Assembly: GCA_016931365.1 (NCBI GenBank)
Contig: JAFGEY010000455.1
Location: 1-28,048, forward strand
Origin: Anaerolineae bacterium
GTDB taxonomy: Bacteria > Chloroflexota > Anaerolineae > JAFGEY01
DNA length: 28,048 bases
Reading direction: 5' to 3'
The notes beneath the pieces are model-generated. The model was not told where the DNA came from. It saw only the letters and a program-made list of their open reading frames with translations, and searched no databases. Within the stretch, counting starts at the first letter, position 1, and every line of letters begins with the position of its first letter. Positions 17,598-25,892 of the stretch are shown piece after piece. Both the position numbers and the translations under genes were made by a program.

Positions 17598-17678
17598 ATG
17601 TTGAACATACGTATTGGAAAAACCATTCTCAGCCTGCCCAGTTTCAAGGGTGGCATCAGCGGCGCACAGGCCGAGTAG
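17598..17678 (+). CDS. 26-codon small ORF, candidate leader peptide
   Basis: It begins MLNIRIGKTILSLPSFKGGI and ends SGAQAE with a TAG stop. GGAGG (17583-17587) lies 10 nt before the ATG, and a perfect promoter stands directly upstream, so it should be transcribed and translated. GCAGGC just before the ATG is complementary to GCCTGC inside the ORF (17632-17637). Its stop codon touches the antiterminator sequence, and an intrinsic terminator follows 33 bp later. This is the arrangement of regulatory upstream ORFs in front of ABC-F and other antibiotic-response genes. It could instead be a small functional protein made from its own short transcript; the sequence does not resemble a toxin or membrane peptide that I know. 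Confidence 0.6.
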   Translation: MLNIRIGKTILSLPSFKGGISGAQAE

Positions 17679-17725
17679 TGCGCCCTGTTCCAGAATATTA
17701 TGTCAAATTTGAACCGTGGGCGCAC
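17678..17725 (+). promoter_or_regulatory. Candidate antiterminator helix
   Basis: GTGCGCCC (17678-17685, beginning at the last base of the small-ORF stop codon) is an exact complement of GGGCGCAC (17718-17725). The second strand contains the 5' arm GGCG of the terminator, so the two structures cannot form together. A ribosome finishing the small ORF would cover the first strand and favour the terminator; one stalled earlier would leave it free and favour read-through. The complementarity is observed; the mechanism is inferred. Confidence 0.5.
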
Positions 17726-17742
17726 GTCGCCTGCGGTTTTTT
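17712..17742 (+). terminator. Intrinsic terminator between the small ORF and ABC-F
   Basis: AACCG-TG-GGCG-CACGT-CGCC-TG-CGGTT forms a stem of two helices with a 2x2 internal loop, running straight into a T run (CGG followed by six T). It lies 33 bp after the small-ORF stop and 90 bp before the ABC-F start. Confidence 0.75.
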
Positions 17743-17832
17743 GTTTGGGATAAACATCGATCCGGGTGAAAATCTGCCCTCCCTCAACCGCGAGCGCGTG
17801 CGCACATAAAAATATGTGATGGAGCAAGTATC

Positions 17833-19464
17833 ATGATTGTCATTCACCTGGATTGCGTTTCACACGGCTACGGCACGCGCACCGTGCTCCAAGAGTTGAC
17901 CTGGGAAGTCCAGCATGGGCAAAAGATCGGCCTGGTAGGGCCGAATGGCGCGGGGAAATCAACCCTGCTGCGGATCATCGCCGGGGAGATCAAGCCCGAC
18001 ACAGGCAATATGGTACGCAGCAAAGAGGTGCGCATCGGCTACCTGGCGCAGGAGCCGCAGCTCGATCCTACCCGCACCGTCTGGGAAGAGACGTTGAGCG
18101 CCGCCGGCACACTGCTGTGTGTCGAAGCCGAACTGCGCCGCCTGGAAGCGCAGATGGCCGATCCCGATGTTTTTGGCGATCAAACGCAACTCGACCGCGC
18201 GTTGGCCACCCACGCCCGCGCCCAGGCCGACTTTGAGCGGCTAGACGGCTATCGGCTGGAAAGCCGGGCGCGTGAATCGCTCAAGCTGCTCGGTTTCGCC
18301 GACGCTGATTTCGATCTGCCGGTGAGCGTGCTGTCCGGCGGTCAGAAAAAGCTGGTCGGCATCGCCAAGCTGCTGATCAACGAGTTGGACCTGCTTCTGC
18401 TCGACGAGCCGGATAACCACCTCGACCTGGATGGCAAGGCTTACCTGGAGCAGTTCATCCGTTCGTTTCCCGGCGCGGTGATCATCGTCTCACACGACCG
18501 CTATCTGCTGGACGAGGTGGCACAGGCCGTTGTCGAGATCGAGGATCAGCACCTGACCGCCTATGAGGGCAACTATACCCACTATACGGTCGAAAAAGAA
18601 CTGCGTATGCTGCGCCAACAGCAACTCTACGAAGCGCAGCAAAAACAGATCGCGCACATTGAGGCTTCGATTGCCCGCTTTGAATACTGGGCCAGCATCG
18701 TCGTCAATGCCCGGCACGCGCGACAGGCGCACAGCCGCCACAAGATGCTGGACAAAATGGACAAAGTCGGCAAGCCGCTGTTGGAACGCCGTCAGATGGG
18801 CCTCGAACTGAACGGCTGGCGCGGATCGAACAAGGTGCTCGAAATCATCAATCTCGACCAAGTGTTTGACGACCAAATCGTGCTTGCCGGGTTGAATTTG
18901 TTGATCTGGCACGGCGAGCGAGTGGGACTGCTCGGCCCCAATGGCGCGGGGAAAAGCGTGCTGCTGCGCTGCATTCTGGATCAACTTGCGCCGACAGGCG
19001 GCACAATCAAGATCGGTCCTAGCGTGCAGATCGGTCACTATGCACAGGAACACGAGACGCTCGACCTCGACAAGACATTGATCGAAGAAGTACGTCAAGT
19101 CAAACCGATGTACGAGCAAGATGCGGTGCGTTTTTTGGGACGGTTTTTGTTTCCCTACCGGATGACGCGCAACCGCGTGCGCGATCTGTCCGGCGGCGAG
19201 CGCAGCCGCCTGCAATTGGCCAAGCTGATGCTCTCCGGGGCCAATTTCTTGCTGCTCGACGAGCCGACCAACAACCTCGACCTGCCGTCGTGCGACGTGC
19301 TGGAAGCTGCCCTGGACGAGTTCGAGGGCACGGCGCTCGTCGTCTCGCACGACCGTTACTTTCTCGATCGGGTGGTCGATCGCATCGTCGAGCTAGAAAA
19401 CAGTACGCTGACCGAATACCTGGGCGATTACACGTTTTATCGACAAGAGAAGGAAAAACGGTAG
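17833..19464 (+). CDS. ABC-F family ATPase (ribosome-associated ABC protein)
   Basis: 543 residues, two ABC ATPase domains and no membrane domain, the ABC-F layout. NBD1: Walker A GPNGAGKST (36-44), signature LSGGQ (167-171), Walker B into DEPDNHLD (191-198). NBD2: GPNGAGKSV (368-376), LSGGE (452-456), DEPTNNLD (476-483). The charged helical linker between them (about 245-325, ELRMLRQQQLYEAQQKQIAH) is the segment that reaches the P-site tRNA or peptidyl-transferase centre in known ABC-F proteins. Family roles are translation-factor activity or ribosome protection from antibiotics; which applies here cannot be read off. GGAG lies 8 nt before the ATG. Position 194 is Asp where DEPTNHLD has Thr. 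The next gene, a permease, starts 7 bp after its stop. Confidence 0.93.
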   Translation: MIVIHLDCVSHGYGTRTVLQELTWEVQHGQKIGLVGPNGAGKSTLLRIIAGEIKPDTGNMVRSKEVRIGYLAQEPQLDPTRTVWEETLSAAGTLLCVEAELRRLEAQMADPDVFGDQTQLDRALATHARAQADFERLDGYRLESRARESLKLLGFADADFDLPVSVLSGGQKKLVGIAKLLINELDLLLLDEPDNHLDLDGKAYLEQFIRSFPGAVIIVSHDRYLLDEVAQAVVEIEDQHLTAYEGNYTHYTVEKELRMLRQQQLYEAQQKQIAHIEASIARFEYWASIVVNARHARQAHSRHKMLDKMDKVGKPLLERRQMGLELNGWRGSNKVLEIINLDQVFDDQIVLAGLNLLIWHGERVGLLGPNGAGKSVLLRCILDQLAPTGGTIKIGPSVQIGHYAQEHETLDLDKTLIEEVRQVKPMYEQDAVRFLGRFLFPYRMTRNRVRDLSGGERSRLQLAKLMLSGANFLLLDEPTNNLDLPSCDVLEAALDEFEGTALVVSHDRYFLDRVVDRIVELENSTLTEYLGDYTFYRQEKEKR

Positions 19465-19471
19465 AGATCGT

Positions 19472-20383
19472 ATGCTTCGTTTTATCGGTCGCCGAATCCT
19501 GTTCATCCTCCTGATCCTGGTGGGCATTGTCTTTTTTGTCCACCTGGGAATGCATATGGCGCGCAACTCGGAGATGTCCGATCCCAGCCACCGGGTGGGT
19601 GATTTCGCCAGGCTGGCCTGGACGGACACACAAGGGTTCCTCACTCGCACCCTACGCGGTGACTGGGGCCGCGTGCGCGTGGCCAGCGGCACCCTGCCGA
19701 TGCAGGAGGTGCTGCGTGAGGCCTACACAAACAGTATGGGACTGTTGCTCGTCTCGCTGCTTGGATCGGCGCTGTTGGGCACGTTGATCGGTGCGCTGGC
19801 GGCGTTGATCAAGCGGCGCGCCATCTCGACATCGCTGCTGGCCTTGACCGTGCTCGGCATCTCGACGCCGTCCTTTTTCGCCGGGCTGCTGCTCCAGGTG
19901 GGCGAGATTAAGTTTTTAGCTCTCACGGGCAAACGGCTGGTCAGCATCGCCGGGCACGGTTGGGATGTGCAACATATGCTGATGCCCGTGCTGGTGCTCT
20001 CGGCGCGTCCGCTGGCCTACCTGACGCGGGCCACCTTTATCGCCATCGACCGGGCGATGCAAGAAGATTACGTGCGCACGGCCTTTTCCAAAGGACTGTC
20101 ACTGGAACAGACGGTGATTGAGCACGTGCTGCGCAACATCGCCGTTCCAGTGCTGACCGCTGTGGGCGTCTCACTGCGCTTTTCTTTGAGCACGCTGCCG
20201 GTCGTCGAGTTGTTCTTCGCCTGGCCGGGCCTCGGGCGCGGCCTGCTGGAGGCGATCAACGCCCGGCAGACGACGACCGTGGTTGTACTCGCCACAGCGC
20301 TCGGTCTGACCTTGCTGCTGGTCAACCTGCTGCTCGACGTGGTTTACCGCCTCGTCGATCCACGGATGAGGGACCTGGAATGA
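19472..20383 (+). CDS. DppB-like ABC transporter permease
   Basis: 303 residues. It starts with a typical transmembrane helix (RRILFILLILVGIVFFVHL), followed by an external loop and a binding-protein-dependent permease domain from about residue 80. The cytoplasmic EAA loop is QEDYVRTAFSKGLSLEQTVIEHVLRN (197-222), and VVELFFAWPGLGRGLLEAI matches the conserved DppB/OppB C-terminal block. The family forms one half of a peptide, nickel or oligosaccharide importer channel. Its stop overlaps the next permease start (ATGA), so the two probably form a heterodimer. No cognate ATPase or substrate-binding protein is visible; the preceding ABC-F protein is not of the importer-ATPase type. The length is slightly short for the family, mainly in the first external loop. 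Confidence 0.88.
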   Translation: MLRFIGRRILFILLILVGIVFFVHLGMHMARNSEMSDPSHRVGDFARLAWTDTQGFLTRTLRGDWGRVRVASGTLPMQEVLREAYTNSMGLLLVSLLGSALLGTLIGALAALIKRRAISTSLLALTVLGISTPSFFAGLLLQVGEIKFLALTGKRLVSIAGHGWDVQHMLMPVLVLSARPLAYLTRATFIAIDRAMQEDYVRTAFSKGLSLEQTVIEHVLRNIAVPVLTAVGVSLRFSLSTLPVVELFFAWPGLGRGLLEAINARQTTTVVVLATALGLTLLLVNLLLDVVYRLVDPRMRDLE

Positions 20384-22908
20384 AATTCAAAGGTTCGTGG
20401 ATCGACCGGCTGCTCAACCCGCGCGCATCCATTCCGGCGTTTAGGCGTCAGGCAGATGAATTTGGAGCCGAACTTGCTGCCCCATCTGGTGCGCGAGGAC
20501 GGCTGCACGCGCGCGATATAGTCTTGAATCTGCCCTTGATGATCGGCGGGTTGATCGTGCTCGGCCTCTTTGCGCTCGTGCTTTTCGGCCCAGTTTGGGC
20601 GCCGGAAAACCCGTATGTCTCGGCGCAGCACATGGTGCCACACTTTAACGCCCGTACCGGCGAATACATCCGTCCGCCGCTGTCGCCGTCGAGCGAGTAC
20701 CCGCTGGGCACCGATCAATGGGGCAACGACCTACTCAGCCTGTTGATGCACGGCGCGCGCAACACGCTGGTCGCCTGCGCGTTCATCACGATGGTGCGTG
20801 TGCTGCTGGGCACGCTGCTTGGCGGCTGGGCCGGCTGGAACGAGGGGGCGTTGATCGACCGGGCCGTAATGGGCGCAACAGGCGTGATCACCTCGGTGCC
20901 GATGCTGATCAGCAGCATGCTCCTGATTTACGCGCTCGATATCCGCCGCGGGTTGCCGGTGTTCATTGTTGCCCTATCGCTGATCGGCTGGACCGAGATC
21001 GCCCAGTACATCCGCAGCGAGTTTCTGGTGCTGCGCAAGCAACCGTACATCGAAGGTGCGCGTGCGGTCGGCCTGAATGGACTGGGCGTCGCCGTGCGCC
21101 ACGTACTGCCCAACGTGCTGCCGCAACTGATGGTGATCGCTTTTCTAGAGATGGGCGCGGCGATGATGCTGCTCGGCGAACTGGGTTTTGTCGGCGTGTT
21201 CATCGGCGGAGGCAGCCGCATCCAGCGCGAGATCGATCCGCGTACAGTTGAAGTGCTGACTCTGGTTGAAGTCCCCGAGTGGGGCGCGATGCTCGCCGAC
21301 GGCTATCGCTGGCTGCGCTCCAAGCCCTTTATCATTTTTCCGCCAGCAATCGCCTTTTTCATTTCGGTCTATGGATTCAACGCGTTGGGCGAAGGGCTGC
21401 GCCGTCTGGTAGAAAAGAACGGCCTGAATACCGCTTTTTTGCTGCGCAAGCGAATGCTCCTGGTAATCGCCGCACTCGTTTTGGCAACGATCTTTATCAT
21501 CAACAATACTGGCGCTGCGCCGTGGTTTGCTCAGGTCGCCAGCACATTCAGCGGCGAAGAGGCTTACGAGCACGTACAGGCCCTGGCAGCAATAGATGGC
21601 CGCGGTGTGGGACAAGAAGGCGCGGCGCAGGCCGCTGCGTACATTGCCCAAAAGTTCGAGGACTATGGCCTGGAGCCCGGCTGGACGCACTCAAACTATG
21701 TATATCCCCTGGCGGTCGAGATTGCCCGGCCGGTGGATCAGCCAATCCTGGCCCTGCTCGACGACAGCGGCGCCCCGGTGCGGACCTTTCGCCACCAAAT
21801 CGATTTTGGCTTTGTCACTCAAGGGCACGGCGGCAGCGGCGACGTTCAGGCCCGGCTGACCCTGGTTGGATTCACACGCGCGCCGGGTGAATATGATTGG
21901 GTCTCCTTCAAAGGGTTGGACTTGCGCGGCAAAATCGTCCTGTTGGTCGAGCGCAATGCCCCGGCCGAGTTTGCCACTGAGGCGCTGATCCGGGGCGCAG
22001 AGGGCGTGCTGTGGGTCGTCGACGACACACCAAATAAGGTGCGCTCGCAAATTCGCGTCGACGGCAGCGACGCACTGCACAAACCAGGCATTCCCATCTT
22101 GCGCATTCGCCCGGCGGTGACCGACGCGCTGCTCGCCCAAGACGGCCTGGCTCTGGTCGATATGCTATCGCAAACCGATGCCGCTTCGCAGCAGGGCCCC
22201 GGCTGGTTTGCGCGCGACCTCGCCGCGACGGTGCACATATCGCTGGATTTAGCTGAGCCGCAAAAGATAGAGATGCCCTGCGTGCTCGGCTACAAGCCGG
22301 GCACCGACTATGATCTGGCCAGAGAACTGATCGTTGTCTGGGCCGCTTACGACAGCCTGGGCGTCGACCCCGACGGCACGGTCTATCCCGGCGCGGATCG
22401 CAGCGCCTCTGCGGTGAGCGTGATGCTCGAAATCGCCCGTCTATGGCACAAACAGGGGCTCGACGCGCGGCGTTCGGTGCTCTTTGTCGCCTGGGGCGGT
22501 GGCCAGCTCGATCCATCGGGTGCCGCCGAATTTTTGACCCACGATCCGAATTTTCGGCACCTGCCGTCGATCGCGCTCAACAAACCGGCGCTGCTCTTTC
22601 AACTTGATCAGCTCGGCGCGGGCGAAGCGCTGCTGTTCATCCATCCCCGCTCAAACCGGCGGCTGTTCGAGTTGGTCCAGACGACCGCGTCCGAGGCGGG
22701 CGTTCAAACGGCAGATGTCGAAGGCACACCTGGTGACGACGAGGATATCGTCACCCGCAAAATCCCATGGGTATCCTTGTCATGGTGGGGACAGCCCACA
22801 CCGCCGGATCAGGACAGCATTGAGCGAATCGAGGTAGAACGGTTACAGTCGGCGGGCGAGGTGCTGTCATTGGCCCTGACCAAAATCGTGCGGCAAAGCA
22901 GTTACTAA
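20380..22908 (+). CDS. DppC-like permease fused to a degenerate M28 peptidase-like domain
   Basis: 842 residues, far longer than the roughly 300 of DppC proteins. Residues 1-345 are a DppC/OppC permease: TM near 50-72, HPLGTDxxGxD-like SEYPLGTDQWGNDLLS (105-120), EAA loop EGARAVGLNGLGVAVRHVLP (225-244), a last permease helix at 318-338. An extra helix (358-376) then places the C-terminal half outside the cell. Residues 390-640 contain a PA-like region (LTLVGF, DLRGKIVLLVERN, GAEGVLWVVDD) and 640-842 resemble an M28 aminopeptidase. Its metal sites look lost: 'HYDS' is AAYDS (655-659, His to Ala) and the catalytic 'EE' segment is WGGGQLDPSG (705-714), although D658 and D673 remain. It may bind rather than cleave peptides. 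Four-bp overlap with the DppB-like gene. Confidence 0.85.
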   Translation: MKFKGSWIDRLLNPRASIPAFRRQADEFGAELAAPSGARGRLHARDIVLNLPLMIGGLIVLGLFALVLFGPVWAPENPYVSAQHMVPHFNARTGEYIRPPLSPSSEYPLGTDQWGNDLLSLLMHGARNTLVACAFITMVRVLLGTLLGGWAGWNEGALIDRAVMGATGVITSVPMLISSMLLIYALDIRRGLPVFIVALSLIGWTEIAQYIRSEFLVLRKQPYIEGARAVGLNGLGVAVRHVLPNVLPQLMVIAFLEMGAAMMLLGELGFVGVFIGGGSRIQREIDPRTVEVLTLVEVPEWGAMLADGYRWLRSKPFIIFPPAIAFFISVYGFNALGEGLRRLVEKNGLNTAFLLRKRMLLVIAALVLATIFIINNTGAAPWFAQVASTFSGEEAYEHVQALAAIDGRGVGQEGAAQAAAYIAQKFEDYGLEPGWTHSNYVYPLAVEIARPVDQPILALLDDSGAPVRTFRHQIDFGFVTQGHGGSGDVQARLTLVGFTRAPGEYDWVSFKGLDLRGKIVLLVERNAPAEFATEALIRGAEGVLWVVDDTPNKVRSQIRVDGSDALHKPGIPILRIRPAVTDALLAQDGLALVDMLSQTDAASQQGPGWFARDLAATVHISLDLAEPQKIEMPCVLGYKPGTDYDLARELIVVWAAYDSLGVDPDGTVYPGADRSASAVSVMLEIARLWHKQGLDARRSVLFVAWGGGQLDPSGAAEFLTHDPNFRHLPSIALNKPALLFQLDQLGAGEALLFIHPRSNRRLFELVQTTASEAGVQTADVEGTPGDDEDIVTRKIPWVSLSWWGQPTPPDQDSIERIEVERLQSAGEVLSLALTKIVRQSSY

Positions 22909-22938
22909 TTCGAATTTTTTGAAAAAGGAAAATGGTTT

Positions 22939-24072
22939 ATGCCTAAAAGAATATCTCGTCGAGCCTTTTTGCACGCCGCAACCGTCACTGCACTAACAAC
23001 GGCATGCCAGGCCCCGGAAACCGTCGCGCCAACGCCAACACCGGAACCAACCGCTGCACGCGAACCCACGTCGACGCCGACGCCGGAACCAACCGCCACG
23101 CGCCGTCCACCCACGCCAACGCCAACCGTCGCCCCGACGCCGACCACCGACGTGCGCGTGCCGGAACTGCTGCGCGGCTATGACCGGCTGACCGGCAAGG
23201 TGGTGCGCGCACATCACAAGGGAGTGTGGAGCGACCAGACCCTGGATCCGGCCGCGCTGCGGGCGATGATCGATGCCTCGATCACCTCGCTGACCGGCCT
23301 CAACGACGCGGGCGACGCGTGGCGCGCACTGTTCGATCCCGGCGAACGCATCGCGATCAAGGTCAACGCTTTTCGCAACAGCGTGATCTGGACGCACGTC
23401 CCGCTGGTGACGGCACTGACCGATTCGCTGCAGCAGGCCGGCATTCCCGCCGAAAATATGGTCATTTTTGACTTTTATACCAGCGAGCTCGAAACGGCCG
23501 GTTTTGCCGTCAACCGTGACGGCCTCGGCGTGCGCTGCTACGGCACCGACAGCACCTACAGCGGCGGCTGGCGCGTCGCCGACACGAGCGCCGAACTCAG
23601 TGATGTGCTATTGAGCTGCGACGCGCTGATCAACGTGCCCGTGCTCAAGTCGCATATGCTCGCCGGGCTGTCCTTTGCGCTCAAAAACCACTACGGCACG
23701 ATCAGCCGCCCCGACCGTTTTCACGGCAGCAAGGGCCTGGGCCAGGGCCTGCCCGAACTGAACGCGCTCGCGCCGATCCGGGATCGCACGCGGTTGATCG
23801 TCGGCGACATGCTGAGCGCCTGCCTGCGCTACCGAAATTCATTCCCCTACTGGGACGCCGACTGGCAGGGCGATTCGATCCTGATGAGCTTTGACCCGGT
23901 GGCCCACGACGCGGTCGGCTTGAGCGTGCTCTCGGAAGCACTGGCACAGGACGGCGACAATGCCAAGTCACTGGAAGGGATGTCGGCCAAGTGGTTTGAA
24001 ACCGCGGTCGAACTGGGGCTGGGCACGGACGATCCGGCCCGGATGAACGTGAAAGAGATTGAATTGGGATGA
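22939..24072 (+). CDS. DUF362 domain protein, Tat-type lipoprotein with Pro/Thr linker
   Basis: 377 residues. The N-terminus has a twin-arginine motif SRRAFL (6-11) and a lipobox-like LTTAC with Cys23, so it should be exported folded and anchored by lipid. Residues 30-70 are a PTPTPEPT-rich low-complexity linker. The rest is a DUF362 domain: RIAIKVNAF, then LINVPVLKSHMLAGLSFALKNHYG. DUF362 is an uncharacterised family often fused to, or encoded next to, 4Fe-4S proteins; no ferredoxin Cys clusters are present in this copy. AAGGAAA precedes the ATG. The gene begins 30 bp after the permease fusion and overlaps a second DUF362 gene by 4 bp. Confidence 0.88.
   Translation: MPKRISRRAFLHAATVTALTTACQAPETVAPTPTPEPTAAREPTSTPTPEPTATRRPPTPTPTVAPTPTTDVRVPELLRGYDRLTGKVVRAHHKGVWSDQTLDPAALRAMIDASITSLTGLNDAGDAWRALFDPGERIAIKVNAFRNSVIWTHVPLVTALTDSLQQAGIPAENMVIFDFYTSELETAGFAVNRDGLGVRCYGTDSTYSGGWRVADTSAELSDVLLSCDALINVPVLKSHMLAGLSFALKNHYGTISRPDRFHGSKGLGQGLPELNALAPIRDRTRLIVGDMLSACLRYRNSFPYWDADWQGDSILMSFDPVAHDAVGLSVLSEALAQDGDNAKSLEGMSAKWFETAVELGLGTDDPARMNVKEIELG
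23026..23151 (+). repeat. Low-complexity Pro/Thr codon repeat
   Basis: Degenerate repeats of ACGCC/CCAACG-type codons encode the TP-rich linker. A longer unit (ACGCCxACxCCGGAACCAAC) appears at 23032 and again 42 bp later at 23074, that is 14 codons apart, suggesting in-frame duplication. Confidence 0.8.
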
Positions 24073-25001
24073 AATACAAAATAAATCGAAGGCAATTCTT
24101 GAAAGGGGTTGTCGCGGCCGTCGCCGCTGCGGCGAGCGGCTGCGCTGCCGGGACGGCGCGGGAGCGACGCCTGCCCCCCGACCCGAGCGGCGATCAGGCT
24201 TACCTGGCGGTGGCGCGCGGCGAGGACGCCGCTGAGATCACCCGCCGCGCCGTCGCCGCACTGGGCGGCATCGAGCGCTTTGTCCAATCGGGCGACGAGG
24301 TGATCCTCAAGCCCAACATCTGCGTTAATTATCATTCCTACGAGTACGCGGCAACGACCAATCCCACCGTCGTCGCCACGCTGGTCGAGTTGTGCCTGGG
24401 CGCAGGAGCCAAACGGGTGCGGGCGATGGATATGCCCTTTGGCGGCACGCCGCAATCGGCCTACACAGTCAGCGGCATCGAGGCGGCGGTGCGGGCGGCT
24501 GGCGGCGAGATGGAGGTGATGAGTCCGGTCAAGTTTGTCAAGACGGCCATCCCCCAGGGCAAAGCGATCAGCGAGTGGGAGGTCTATCAAGACGTGTTGA
24601 ACGCCGACGTGTTGATCAACATCCCCATCGCCAAACACCATTCGCTGGCCCGGCTCAGCCTGGGCGGCAAGAACTTGCTCGGCACGGTAAACCACCCCAA
24701 TCAGTTCCATCAAAACCTGGGCCAATACGCCGCCGACCTGTACAGCCTGGTCCGGCCCACACTGACCGTGATCGACGCGGTGCGCATCCTGGTCGCGCGC
24801 GGCCCGACCGGCGGCAGCCTCAACGACGTCAAACTGACCGACACAGTGATCGCCAGCCACGATGGCGTCGCCGCCGATGCCTGGGCCGCCACCCTGTTTG
24901 GCCTGACCGGAGCCGACGTCCCCTACATCAAGGCAGCGGCGGAGATGGGTCTGGGGACGATGGACTTGGAGGGGGTCGGGGTGCAAGAGGTGAGTCTGTG
25001 A
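24069..25001 (+). CDS. DUF362 domain protein, Tat-type lipoprotein (second copy)
   Basis: 310 residues. NRRQFLKG (6-13) is a strong twin-arginine motif and AASGC (Cys25) a good lipobox, so it is likely exported by Tat and lipid-anchored. The DUF362 core includes VILKPNICVNY (78-88), a T-N-P-T-V block, and LINIPIAKHHSLARLSLGGKNLLGTV, equivalent to the 'LKSH...KN.YG' block of the preceding protein. It differs clearly from its neighbour, so the pair is an old duplication rather than a recent one. No Fe-S cluster motif is present. Start and stop overlap both flanking genes (ATGA and GTGA). Confidence 0.9.
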   Translation: MKYKINRRQFLKGVVAAVAAAASGCAAGTARERRLPPDPSGDQAYLAVARGEDAAEITRRAVAALGGIERFVQSGDEVILKPNICVNYHSYEYAATTNPTVVATLVELCLGAGAKRVRAMDMPFGGTPQSAYTVSGIEAAVRAAGGEMEVMSPVKFVKTAIPQGKAISEWEVYQDVLNADVLINIPIAKHHSLARLSLGGKNLLGTVNHPNQFHQNLGQYAADLYSLVRPTLTVIDAVRILVARGPTGGSLNDVKLTDTVIASHDGVAADAWAATLFGLTGADVPYIKAAAEMGLGTMDLEGVGVQEVSL

Positions 25002-25882
25002 AACGTCAAACGTCAAGCATTAGGCGGTGGATGGCCGCTCTGGTGCTGGTGGCGCTGGCCGCGTGCGTACCCAAGACGCGAACGGTTGAACGAGACCTGC
25101 GTGATTTTTTCCCCGCCGGCGGCGCGGTCGAGGGTTGGTCGAAAAGCGGCGACCTGGAGCTGTATGGCAGCGAAACGCTGTTTGACCTGGTGAACGGCCA
25201 GGCCGATGCCTTTTTTGCCTACGGCTTTGAGCAGGTCGCCGTGCAGAACTACCAGACCACAGCCGGGGATACGCTGCGCGTCTACGTCTGGCAACTCGCG
25301 ATGCCTGCCAGCGCCTACGGGCTGTTTACATCCAACGTTGCCGGGCAGCCGGTCGACGTTGGCAATGACGGTGACGCCGACCCCGGCCTGCGAATCATCT
25401 TTTGGCAGGATCGCTATTTCGCGCAGGTCTTTGCCTTTCGTCCCGTCGACGACGCCGTGTTAACCGCCTTTGCCGGCCAGGTGTCGAACACGCTGACCGC
25501 GAGTGGTGCACCACCTGACGGCAGCGACCGTCCGGCGTTGGTTGATCGACTACCGCCGGGTCATAGCAACCTGCTCTTTTTTCACCAGGAAATATCGGCA
25601 ATGGCGTACGTCTGGCTGGGCGGCGAAAACCTGCTCGGCCTGAGTCAGGAAACCGCGGGCGTGCTGGCCAGTTACGAGGTCGATGGCGAACCGGCTTACC
25701 TGATGGTGATCGAATATCCCAACGCCGACGCAGCCGCGGCCGGGCTGCAAGCCTTGCATAGCGGCCAGATCGACGAGGTCATTGTGGCTGACGCCAACGG
25801 CACGCTGCTCGGTACGGTATTTGGCCAGGGCGAAGCAAGCCGCGTCCAGGATTTGTTGAGCAGCGCACTGCAATCGAAATGA
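24998..25882 (+). CDS. DUF6599-type lipoprotein
   Basis: 294 residues from a GTG that overlaps the preceding stop (GTGA). The basic n-region, the hydrophobic stretch WMAALVLVALAAC and the lipobox LAAC (Cys23) mark a Sec lipoprotein; starting at the later Met12 would lose the basic n-region. The mature part has FFPAGGAVEGWSKSGDLELY, LFDLVNGQADAFFAYGFEQV and RVYVWQLAMPASAYGLFTS, which correspond to the 'Ly.yiNG.ae.y..yGF' and 'AyG.fs' blocks that I associate with DUF6599, a family of unknown function. Two similar halves (about 30-165 and 180-290) may be a repeat of the same fold. The neighbours suggest it belongs to the same exported complex as the DUF362 proteins. Confidence 0.8.
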   Translation: MKRQTSSIRRWMAALVLVALAACVPKTRTVERDLRDFFPAGGAVEGWSKSGDLELYGSETLFDLVNGQADAFFAYGFEQVAVQNYQTTAGDTLRVYVWQLAMPASAYGLFTSNVAGQPVDVGNDGDADPGLRIIFWQDRYFAQVFAFRPVDDAVLTAFAGQVSNTLTASGAPPDGSDRPALVDRLPPGHSNLLFFHQEISAMAYVWLGGENLLGLSQETAGVLASYEVDGEPAYLMVIEYPNADAAAAGLQALHSGQIDEVIVADANGTLLGTVFGQGEASRVQDLLSSALQSK

Positions 25883-25892
25883 GTCCGCACCG

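Noticed and set aside
18490..19350. A 286-codon antisense frame across the ABC-F gene
   Set aside because: It is the mirror of conserved ABC-F motifs, has no RBS and no family resemblance.
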